Part shown: piece by piece, positions 55,610-64,000 of the stretch
Position numbering within the stretch: the stretch's first letter is position 1
How the letters are laid out: each line of letters starts with the position of its first letter
Assembly: GCA_026018925.1 (NCBI GenBank)
Contig: JAKSZU010000012.1
Span: 28,199,814-28,263,813, forward strand
Length of the DNA: 64,000 nt
Direction of reading: 5' to 3'
Source of the DNA: Tupaia tana
Lineage: Eukaryota; Chordata; Mammalia; Scandentia; Tupaiidae
Notes under the pieces: generated by a model
Seen by the model: only the letters and a program-made list of their open reading frames with translations
Databases searched by the model: none
Told to the model about the DNA's origin: nothing
Program-made: the position numbers and the translations under genes

Positions 55610-55790
55610 AGGTTTATTATCTGTTGATGAGGATGTATATGTTGGTCTCAACTGGGCCGGACTGAAGTGTATATCATGCTGGGTAAAGTCTTTTCACAAT
55701 TTAAATTATGTATAGCGATTTAATCTATGAATAATAATGAAAAATATATAAATTTAAAAAATAAAATAAATTAAAAAATGCAATGTTATC
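55610..55790 (+). repeat. L1 3' tail, forward strand
   Basis: TTGGTCTCAACTGGGCCGGA and CATGCTGGGTAAAGTCTTTT match the tail of the L1 at 17150-17862. An A-rich end follows. It sits directly next to a reverse L1 piece, as often produced by 5' inversion, but two separate insertions are also possible. Confidence 0.6.
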
Positions 55791-55867
55791 TCATTAAGGA
55801 CAACAATTATATGTAAAACAGAAATGATAAAATAAAAATAAATAATTAATTTCTAATATTGTGATAT

Positions 55868-56116
55868 GATCCCAGAGAATTTGTTTAGGCCCTCAACACC
55901 CGTGTCTCCCATATCCTGGCTATGTTTATCTTCTTCATCCCAGTCAGTACCATGTCTATAATCCACCGTTTCAGAAGGCACTTGCCTCCCATTGTACATG
56001 CCCTTGTTGCCTATGTGTACCTGGTGGTGCTGCCTGTGCTTAATCCCATCATCTACAGTGTCAAATCCAAGCCCATCAGGGAGGCCATGCTCAGGGTGCT
56101 GAGGAAGAAAGACTAG
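55868..56116 (+). pseudogene. OR-D 3' fragment (5'-truncated OR51-type pseudogene)
   Basis: It matches OR-D from about codon 237 (TM6) to the stop, ending RKKD as in OR-D, and continues into the same 3' flank. The first three quarters of the gene are absent; the bases before 55868 are unrelated AT-rich and L1 sequence. Within the remaining part TM6-TM7 still read well (IHRF, NPIIYS), with a broken start of the match (GAGAATTTGTTTAGGCCC against the OR-D PRECVRA stretch). It cannot make a receptor. Confidence 0.92.
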
Positions 56117-56740
56117 GACTGATCAGATGCAGGATGTCTGCAGGACTTGGGCCAGATAAATAGGTTTGTAAATGAAAATAAAACACAACTCCTGAGGAAG
56201 TCAAGTTATACCCATGGCAAAGGTACAGGTTTTTGGAAACAGAAGTGTTAGACTATCATTAAAATTGTTCATTTTTATGTACTAATTATCTCACATATTT
56301 TACACTATTTACCAATTGCCAACTCTTTTTTTCAGGTCCTATACTAATCATTGGGAACATTAAAATGATTTGTAAATTGCCTTGTGTTCAAAACTCACAT
56401 TTGAGTATATATACAAAAATACGTAAATATGGAAATATTTGGTACAGTTTAGTAAGCTTCCTGTTAAAGTGTGTGCATAGTGATTGGTGAACAGAAAAAG
56501 TTATTTAACTGTATTCTTTAGATCTATCTAGAGTTAACTACAAATGATTATAGTACTTAGCTTATAACATTGTGAAAATCAGTATTTGTAAAGTAATATA
56601 TATCAAAATATTAATATATAGTAAACACTGTAAAGATTTTGTGCTTTTTATTGCATTTATCATTTATTCATTATTTGAACAAAAGTATCTTTGTGCCCAT
56701 TTAAAGCTTTGAGACCTCATAAAAAATAAAAAGCCATTTT

Positions 56741-56977
56741 TTTCTGGGGGGAGAGTGTTTTGCTATAGGGCGCGTGCACTCACCAGACAGAGAGAGACAG
56801 ACAGAAAATGAAAAATCACCCCCCCCCCAAGGGGGACGGCCACACCACAATTCTTTCTCCTCCATTCTCCTCTCGGGATCTTGGGCACGCATGCACATGC
56901 GCCTGGCGTGAGTTTTAAGCCACCGGGTTCGGAATGCAAACCGTGGTCGACTACGTGGGAGTTCAACTGCTGGTCCC
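56741..56977 (-). repeat. Young tRNA-derived SINE, reverse, copy 2 only
   Basis: GCTATAGGGCGCGTGCACTC, CCCCCCAAGGGGGACGG, GGATCTTGGGCACGC and GCTGGTCCC. Short direct repeats GCCATTTT lie at 56733-56740 and 56978-56985. Copy 1 has no insertion at 44975. Confidence 0.93.
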
Positions 56978-58650
56978 GCCATTTTATTTTTTGACAATTG
57001 AGAGTTTCATAGTCCATTGCTTACAGGAAAAAAGTAGATAAGTAAGCACAGTAACAAGTAACAAGTTACTGATACAGAGTAAAGATGGGAGGCGAGTAAG
57101 GAAAATAAAAAATAAAAGGAGCTCAGAGCTCAGGAGTGTTCTGGAGGCTCTATCTGAGCTCTGAAAGAGGAATGAGGGAACATGCAATTTTACAGGAAAG
57201 TAAAGACACAGTAACGGGAGGGAACACGGCAACATGTGTAATGAGTGCATTGATTGTATGGGAGAAAGAGTAGTTAAGTGGGACGAGAGAGAGTGAAGTG
57301 GCAGAGGACAAGGCTGAGAAGAAAGCAGGGATCACACATCAGAACCTGCCTGAATACATGCTAGGGGAGTTGGCTGTGTCTTGAATATGAGCATCCACGG
57401 ACCATGTTCCAACCTGTAGGACAAATGGATCGTGAAGGAATCCTTGTACCTCACACAGCACTTCCTTTGACTTCATATTCTACTGTTGATGTATGTACAA
57501 TCACTCCCTTATCAGGGAGGTTTTCTTTATATGTGTCCACTTTGAGAGAAGCTCTCCTACAAAGTCTTGATGGAGATTCCACAAGACACATTCTGTCTAA
57601 CACAAAGACTCATCAACATGTTCCTCCAGGTTGTAGGCCCTGCCAAATCTGCTTACAGTTGAGATAAAGCCTGCTTCAGAGCCCTCTCTTACTCTGGGCC
57701 CTGTTTAATATTTAGACTGCTAGCTAACATGGTTAATGGATCAAAGAATCACTGCAAAGTATACTGTGTCCTGTCTCTAAAATAAAAAGAAAGCTAATAG
57801 ATACTGATCCCCTTTCTTGATGGGAGGAGTTACAAGATACAATATTCTGTCCTTACTTTGCAAATGGTGTTTTGACAGCAATAAGACCAATGAACCACTA
57901 AGAACATCACTGACATTGCAGGCTGCTGAATTGTGAGGACTGTCTCACACTGTGTGGGGGGAAAATGCTATTAAAATAATTAGATTTAGGTTATTGATGG
58001 TGTAATATGAAATAAAATACTTACCTGTCTACAGAGCTATTCAGAATACTGCTACATCTCAAGATTCAACACTTGGATCGCAAACTTAATTTCATCCTCA
58101 GACATGTTATTTCCATTTCTTTAAAGATCTTTCAGTGAATTGCATTTTTATTTCTATTATGTAACCAAGACTTTTCTCAGAACCTATGATATCTTCAATC
58201 CCATTAGTGTGACTCCAAGGTTGGCCATTTCTCCCTACTTCTACTTAATATAGAGATACTCTTTCTAAAAATTAAGTGGACAGCTTTATGAATATGGACA
58301 GAAATAAAGAAAATCTGCCTGATGTGGGAGTGACTGAAAACTCATTCTCAGAATATAAAACAGAAGGAATTATTTAAAGTTCAAGTATTCCATTTACCAC
58401 TTGCCATTTAGATTAGAGCAGTGCCAATAGACGCAGCACCACACGTCATGCTTAAGAGGGTATATTGTTGAAAGCATGTCTTAAAAACCCCGGGCTAGAT
58501 AACTAAAGAGTCTCTGTATTCCTGAGTATTTAGGTTGCTCTTCTCACTAATCCCCCTTCTCAGTACTCTCCCCAGACTGCTTACTTCTCATTGAATGTTT
58601 CTATCCTTAGGGGCTAGCTCAAAGAAGAGCACTTTCTCTGTATCCTTGGA
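56978..58650. other. Copy 2 of the OR-D 3' flank and OR-F distal promoter
   Basis: No gene. It contains the second copy of the identical 521-base tract (57345-57865) with the same 87-codon frame at 57404-57667. Confidence 0.6.
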
Positions 58651-58659
58651 GATGGGCTG

Positions 58660-58769
58660 CATTTCCCTGCACTGGCATAAAAGAATAGAATATTAGCTAT
58701 AAGAGATTCCTAGGTTTCTATAGGATTTGGTACAACAGAGCACACTGGGTCAGCAGCCAAGATGAGTAA
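58660..58769 (+). promoter_or_regulatory. Putative OR-F promoter with altered first-exon donor
   Basis: It aligns with the OR-E module: ATCCTTGGAGATGGGCTGC, TATA-like CATAAAAG at 58676-58683, then CAGCAGCCAAG. At the exon end the sequence is AAG|ATGAGTAA, so the donor GT has become AT (58762-58763). Unless another donor is used, this first exon could not splice normally to OR-F. Confidence 0.5.
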
Positions 58770-59223
58770 CCAGAGCCCAGACAAAAATCTTTCTCTATTT
58801 CCAGAATGCTGAAGGGCTCCTTTGTCACTGCCTCCTTTACTTTACCTAGAGAAAAGTAAAATATAATAATAATGATAACCAAAGGCATAGGTAGCGAGAA
58901 ATAAGGAGACGTCATGGTGGTAATTTAGTTATAGGTTCCAAACATACATGGAAAAAAAGAGAGAGAGACCAATAAGACTATTGTTCTATTTATTCCATGG
59001 ATAAAGTAGACCAAGAAAGGGATCAGTAGCCCAGATTCTGTGTCAAAGTAAGATGCCTACATTGGTGATCCAAAATGGTCATGGTTATGTGGTCAAAGGT
59101 CCTTTGGAGCTGGAATTCCAGAAACAATATACAAACATTTATAATTGACAACAGACAGCATGGTTCACATATTTCTTAAGTGGATTTTTTTTATTCTTCA
59201 TCATGAGTGAATTCTTGAATTGT
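58770..59223. other. Copy 2 intron sequence, nothing recognised
   Basis: Aligns with 46800-47254. No gene. Confidence 0.4.
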
Positions 59224-59735
59224 ACTGTGTAGTAGTTAGGGTTCTCCAGAGGAAAAAAATCAATGGACTCTGTGTGTGTATGTGTGTCTATTTGTAGATA
59301 AAGACAGAAAAAGAGATTCATTTTAAAGGAGTGGATTATGTAATGTTGGGACTGAGCTGTCTGTAGTCTGCAGGAGGGCTGGCATCCTGGAATCTCAGGG
59401 AACAGTTGATGTTGGAGTCTGAAGGTAATTGGAGCAGAATTCTTTCTTTTCTAGTAAGGACTTCAGCTGCTTAGATGATGCCCGCTTATGTTTTAGAGCG
59501 GAATAGCCTTTATTTAAAGTCTACTGAAGTAAATATTAATCATATATAGACCAAAACCTTCATAGTTGTGTGTACACTGGTATTTGACCAAAAACTGGGG
59601 ACCCTGGCTTAGCCAGGTTGACACACATAATAATGCATCATCCTGTGTAGCAAATTCTGTTCAGCAGAGCTTTGTCAATGTGAATACATCTTACTGTTTT
59701 GGAAAGATCAAAGTAGTTGAGACAACAGATACATC
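59224..59735 (-). repeat. Ancient mammalian repeat, copy 2
   Basis: The counterpart of 47255: GTTAGGGTTCTCCAGAGG, a short TG run, CAGGGAACAGTTGATGTTGG, TTGACCAAAAACTGGGGACC. Family not named. Confidence 0.5.
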
Positions 59736-59748
59736 AGAAATTCCTCTC

Positions 59749-60190
59749 TATAGGGTCATCGGGAAAATCATGGTGTATTTTTCTGTTGTTGTTTTTTTTT
59801 TTTTTTGACTATTTTATTTAACTTTATTTATATATCTACTTATTTTTTTCTTTTTATAAAATTTAATTTACATTTTATCACATCTTTACTGTGTACATTT
59901 CTTTTTTCAACACACAAACCATGCATGTCAGTCAAGACAAGGATATTACTATATACATTATCTTCATCAAATAGCTTCTCATTTTTTTCAGTTAAGCATA
60001 CTTTTACCCATTTTTTCTTTCCCTTTCCCCTCCTTCCCTTCCATACTTAACTTTTTTTTCTTTACATTTTATTGATTTACAAAAGACACTAAAGTATGGG
60101 CAAAGCTAGAATCTAGTGACAAATGCACTGCAATTTTCTTCTGAAGCAATTATTTTTTTCTCTCTGTCATGATTTTCTCAATGACCCAGT
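59749..60190. mobile_element. Mariner-type MITE split by an L1-type insertion, copy 2
   Basis: The left half starts TAGGGTCATCGGGAAAATCA and the right half ends CATGATTTTCTCAATGACCC before AGTA. The two halves are joined in copy 1 (48022-48098). Between them is an insertion of about 380 bases. Confidence 0.65.
59790..60160 (-). repeat. L1 3'-end fragment inside the MITE, reverse strand
   Basis: A T-rich start, then ACATTTTATCACATCTTTAC, GTCAAGACAAGGATATTACT and TTATCTTCATCAAATAGC, the module seen at 11355 and 51025. Absent in copy 1, so it inserted after the block duplication. Confidence 0.65.
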
Positions 60191-60321
60191 AAATAAGTAA
60201 ACAGCATTATTTGGTGTGAATCAATCAACAGAAGGAAAGATGAAATGCTTGAAGTTGGTGGGGATGAAACAAACAGTTAAGAGCATGAAGATATTTTTAT
60301 TTAATTTTTATTTATTATTAT

Positions 60322-60456
60322 TATTAAATCAGCCACAAGGTGCATGCATTCAACAAAGAGAGATAGTGGGAAAGCAAGCCACCAGGTCTGAAACTCGAAT
60401 CATGATTGGTCATGTGGGAGTCCAGCACCTTAACCATCATGCCACCTCCTGGATGG
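60322..60456 (-). repeat. Short tRNA-derived SINE, reverse, copy 2
   Basis: The counterpart of 48240: AAATCAGCCACAAGGTGCAT, GAAAGCAAGCCACCAGG, CTCGAATCATGATTGG. The head is diverged. Confidence 0.75.
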
Positions 60457-60726
60457 AGAGAGCAAATAAATCTTAAGGGTAGGAGATTCAGAGAGATAAA
60501 AGTAGAGCAAAGTGAAGAGATGAGAAAGTAAATGAGAACTATATTTTAAAACAATAGATTTTGCAATCATAGGATACAAGATTTCAGAGGACAGAAAATA
60601 TAGTTCAAATCCCTGATTTTGCAAAGGAGAAATTGAGGACAATGAGGATAAAATGAGACAGACACTAAGTACAATATCTGGCAGTTTATTTCAAAGAACA
60701 GAAATTTGTTGTCAAAACCAAGATTA

Positions 60727-60991
60727 GGGACCAGCAGTTAGCGTAATGGCTATGTCGCTGGACTCCCACGTAGTCGACCACGGTTCGTGTCCCGGACCCA
60801 GTGGCTTAAACTCACGCCGGGCGCGTGTGCGTGCGTGCCCAAGATCCCGAGAGGAGAATGGAGGAGAAGGGATTGCGGCGTGGCCATCCCCCCTGGGGGG
60901 TGATTTCTCGCTTTCTATCTCTCTGTCTCTCTCTGTCTGCCTGGCGAGCGCATGCGCCCTATAACAAAAACCTCTCCAGAAAAAGAAAAAA
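60727..60991 (+). repeat. Full-length young tRNA-derived SINE, copy 2 only
   Basis: One of the best-kept copies: GGGACCAGCAGTTAGCGTAA, GATCCCGAGAGGAGAATGG, CCCCCCTGGGGGG, CCCTATAACAAAAACCTCTC. It interrupts a target that is whole in copy 1 (CAAAACCAAGATTAAATTG near 48635), with AACCAAGATTA / AACCACAAGATTA as flanking repeats. Confidence 0.95.
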
Positions 60992-62586
60992 AACCACAAG
61001 ATTAAATTGTTGTAGCATGATTTCTGAATCAATATTTGATTTCTTCATTCCAAAATACTTTCATATGTATCAATGTGGAAACATCTACCTCACAAACGTA
61101 TTTCAGGAGTGAGGATAATATATTAAAGGTATTTCCATTGTACATAGCAAATGGAATTACCAGAAACAAGCAGGATTGTTGAATTCATCATTCTTCAAAT
61201 CCAAACGGAATCCCTAATATGTGTCCCATATGCCCAGCATCATAAATGTTAGGCTGACAAAGATGATCCCAAAGCCTCTCCTCTAACTCTCTGCATCAAG
61301 TGGAAATGCATTACCCTGCTTCAGGTTCTGCATTAGTGTTACTGTGGATCTGAGGGCAAACCCAATGGTCTCTTTAACTAAGATTGTCTCAGGTATTCTA
61401 GTTCTAGAATCTTGCAAAAATGTGCGTTCAAGTGTCAGCAGCAAACTACAGCTATGTATTGATGGAGGGACACATGAAATGATTATGCAGTTCAGGGGAG
61501 TACAATTTGAGGGGTACTTAGGAAGATTAAAGTGGGTGAGACAACTGGAGAACGCTATAGAGGGAAGAGGAGGTGCGATGGTGCTGTAAGATGAGGACAA
61601 AGATGCCAGCCAAGCAGTTGCTCAACACAATCATAAAAGAAATGATGAGATTATGAGCAATGTACTTAGTGACTGAACAAGGAGAGGGAGAGCACAGACG
61701 TAAGGTCCACTGGACAGATGAAATGAATTGATGGGGAGACATTCATCTGCCTTAACCTTATGCAGTTCCTGTGATGACAAGGCTGTGAGGGCACCTTTGT
61801 CTCCAGGCATCCCCACCAGACTTCTTATAGCAGGGCACGGTGAGATCTAAATATTTGAGATTCCTCATTGACATGGTAAGGACCTATTGTTCACTAATCC
61901 CTTCTTGAAAATGTCTTCTGTCACCTCTAAATACAAAACAACTTGTGTCAAATTCACCCATGTGTGCATTGTGTGATTGCCTGAGACAGGCAATTCTCCT
62001 TCCTCATCCAAACCTGCCTGATCCTAACATCTGAAGCCTGGGAGGCAACAGCTCATCTTTTACCTTCTTTTCTTTTATGAGTTACAAATTTGACTGTTTA
62101 TTCCATAATTTATTTATTGGAACAAACAAAAGTTTACTGAGAATTTATTGTGATGCAGGCACTCCCCAATACAAGCATTATATATTAGCAAAAATTATTA
62201 AATTAAAATTATTTTTAGAGAACATGTATACATATGACTATGTTATTAGGTATGTTAACATGAGAACACCCGTCCTCCATGGCCTTCCCAGCTCGATTTA
62301 GTCAGGGTTCATGCCAAAGACTTCATTCTGATCTTTGAAAACATTTAAATTTCCCTCGTTGATCATGATCTTTCTCTTCATACTCATTCAATCATCTTAT
62401 AGTAACTTTGATCAGATTATCTTACATCAAAGGGAAATGATTGCCTAAGAATCTGTGTCAAAAAAAGAAAAGAAAAAAAGCAACACTTTTGGCCAAATAT
62501 GAACAACAGGAGAAACTTGAAGTGAGTGACTTTTGGTCCTACATAAGTATCATAAGTCAATTGATCTTAAAACTATCAGGAGCCTG
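60992..62586. other. Copy 2 intron sequence with one extra segment
   Basis: It aligns with copy 1 up to about 61267 and again from 61720. Bases 61268-61720 have no counterpart in copy 1 (join near 48910) and are not recognised. Near 62190-62225 the copy 1 segment of 2.9 kb is missing. No supported gene. Confidence 0.5.
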
Positions 62587-62861
62587 GGACCAGCAGTTAG
62601 CGTAATGGCTATGTCGCTGAACTCCCATGTTGTCGACCGCAGTATGAGTTCCAGACCCGGTGGCTAAAACTCACACCAGGTGTGTGTGCGTGCGTGCCCA
62701 AGATCCCAAGAGGAGAATGGAGGAGAAGGGATTGCAGCGTGGCCATCCCCCTGGAGGAAGATCTCTCACTTTCTGTCTCTCTGTCTCTCTCTGTCTTTCT
62801 GGCAAGCGCCCTGTAGCAAAAACTTCTAAAAAAACAAACAAACAAACAAACAAACAAAAAC
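62587..62861 (+). repeat. tRNA-derived SINE before OR-F, copy 2 only
   Basis: GGACCAGCAGTTAGCGTAAT to GCCCTGTAGCAAAAAC with an (AAAC)n tail. Direct repeats CTATCAGGAGCCTG (62573-62586) and CTATCAGGAGTCTG (62862-62875). Absent before OR-E (52668). Confidence 0.94.
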
Positions 62862-62960
62862 CTATCAGGAGTCTGTATTTAAAAGTTTTTAGTCTTTTTC
62901 TAAGTGGAACAATTTTTAGAAATATGATGGCAAAAGCAGTTCATTATAATAATAAGGTGT

Positions 62961-63026
62961 TAAGTTGTCTTGAGTCATGATACATTTTGCATAGAAAAAC
63001 ATGTCATGACTTTCCCAACAACCCAA
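62961..63026. mobile_element. Mariner-type MITE before OR-F
   Basis: TTAAGTTGTCTTGAGTCATG and CATGACTTTCCCAACAACCC are the inverted ends. It is the paralogue of 52771-52837, so it was already present in the ancestral E/F gene. Confidence 0.75.
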
Positions 63027-63565
63027 TAAATAACAAAACAATTTAGCTATTTCTATTGTACACAGTATTTTAAGATAAAAATCAGAATTATACTGACAGC
63101 ATCATGTCAGTACTATAAAATTTCATAAAATTTATAATTGTAAATACACTTATACCAATAACATATTTATGTAAATATAACCTTGAAGAAAGCTTAGTAA
63201 ATCAGTTGGCACTGCTCCTCATATAAATTGTTATATTACATAAGTCTCTACAAAATATGAGAAATACTTTTGAGGTTATTCAGGACCCAATTGGAAAACC
63301 TAAAAGTCAAATTTTAGGACAAAACTGTTTTATTTAGAATTTGATCTTGATGAAACATGTCAAATATATCAGAAAACTTAGTGAGGTTTTAACAGCTGTC
63401 ACTGTTCTATTTACACATACCAGTAAATGATAGAACTAACTTAAAAACCTAAATTTTAGACTTCTCATCATGTTAGAGTTCTCTTTTTCATTACCCTTGA
63501 TCTACCTAGTGTGTGCACAGATTGAAGAACCACCACCCCTTGGACCTCGCAGCTGACTTCCGAGA
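63027..63565. other. Intron end before OR-F
   Basis: AT-rich; aligns with 52838-53354. A GTGTGCACAG acceptor near 63519 corresponds to the OR-E acceptor. Confidence 0.55.
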
Positions 63566-64000
63566 ATGCTCCTTCCCCGGTCCTACATAAACATTTCCTT
63601 CTTCCAGCCACCTGCTTTCCTCCTGATTGGCATCCCAGGGCTTGAGGCTGTTCATGGCTGGATCTCCATCCCGTTCTCCTCCATGTACACTGTGGCCCTC
63701 ACTGGAAACTGCTTGATTCTCCTGGCTATCATGAGAACTCCCAGCCTGCACCAGCCCATGTACTACTTTCTGTCCATGCTGGCCCTCACTGATGTGAGCC
63801 TCACCTTGTCCACACTGCCCACCACCCTGGCTGTGCTCTGGTTTGACCATCAGTCTATTGGCTTCAACACCTGCCTAGTCCAGATGTTCTTCCTGCACAC
63901 CTTCTCTGTAGTAGAGTCCTCGGTGCTCCTGGCCATGTCATTTGACCGCTTTTTGGCCATTTCCAACCCACTGCGCTATGCAGCCATCCTCACAAATAAT
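63566..64000 (+). CDS. OR-F: class I OR51-type olfactory receptor, 5' part (window end)
   Basis: The reading frame is open from the ATG for all 145 codons present and is cut by the window edge. It starts MLLPRSYINISFF, then IGIPGLE, TGNCLILLAI, HQPMYYFLSML, VQMFFLHTFS in TM3 and MSFDRFLAISNPLRYAA. It is closest to OR-E by the FDRFLA motif and the shared upstream flank. Differences include IMRTPS after TM1 and DVSLTLS in TM2. Whether the rest is intact cannot be seen. Its putative first exon at 58.7 kb has a changed donor. Confidence 0.9.
   Translation, partial: MLLPRSYINISFFQPPAFLLIGIPGLEAVHGWISIPFSSMYTVALTGNCLILLAIMRTPSLHQPMYYFLSMLALTDVSLTLSTLPTTLAVLWFDHQSIGFNTCLVQMFFLHTFSVVESSVLLAMSFDRFLAISNPLRYAAILTNN

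Larger units (their letters stand above)
55868..64000 (+). repeat. Duplicated block, copy 2 (OR-D fragment to OR-F)
   Basis: The second copy of the OR-D to OR-E region. It aligns with 44115-49345 and then 52265-53960, skipping the 2.9 kb at 49346-52265. It has extra SINEs at 56741, 60727 and 62587 and an extra segment at 61268-61720. Confidence 0.85.

Noticed and set aside
61283-61742. Reverse-strand hydrophobic frame that vaguely recalls a vomeronasal-type receptor
   Set aside because: The similarity is only hydrophobic composition and a few residues; no motif supports it.

Overview
This window is placental-mammal genomic DNA from a class I (fish-like) olfactory receptor (OR) cluster. The anchor is an intact OR51E2 orthologue at the left end, recognised residue by residue. 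Everything to its right is a lineage-specific expansion of one OR51-type subfamily, all on the + strand. In human, OR51E2 is followed by the OR51C1P pseudogene, so an OR51C1-like identity is plausible but not proven here. The species is not identified. The DNA is full of a tRNA-derived SINE with a conserved CT-rich body and a short A-rich tail. One older SINE seems to join a tRNA-like part to a 7SL-like part, which would fit Euarchontoglires (weak evidence).

Layout: OR51E2 coding exon (0.4-1.4 kb). A gene-poor, repeat-rich stretch with an RPL6 processed pseudogene and nested L1s (1.4-13.5 kb). Three head-to-tail copies of an 8.5/8.5/7.6 kb unit, each holding a promoter-like element with a noncoding first exon and one OR coding exon: unit 1 (OR-A, one frameshift), unit 2 (OR-B, intact), unit 3 (OR-C, intact), 13.5-38.1 kb. 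A spacer (38.1-43.4 kb). OR-D (intact, 43.4 kb) and OR-E (intact, 53.4 kb). Then a second copy of the D-to-E block, in which D survives only as a 3' fragment (55.9 kb) and E's counterpart OR-F starts at 63.6 kb and runs off the window.

The most informative structure is evolutionary. The unit joints are readable to the base and share a 2-3 bp microhomology. Unit 2 is a hybrid: its left part resembles unit 3 and its right part is nearly identical to unit 1. The switch falls inside the promoter/first-exon region, so unequal crossing over seems to have placed a unit-3-type promoter in front of a unit-1-type receptor. Three retroelement insertions (SINE, solo LTR, L1) are present in units 1 and 2 and show clean empty sites in unit 3, which orders the events.

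Five paralogous promoter/first-exon modules (TATA-like box about 82-86 bp before a GTGAGTAA donor) can be aligned by eye. The one serving OR-F has GT changed to AT at the donor. OR-E has lost the arginine equivalent to R262 of OR51E2, which anchors the ligand carboxylate. A 521 bp tract is identical between the two D-E blocks although its surroundings differ by roughly a tenth, which suggests recent gene conversion or strong constraint.
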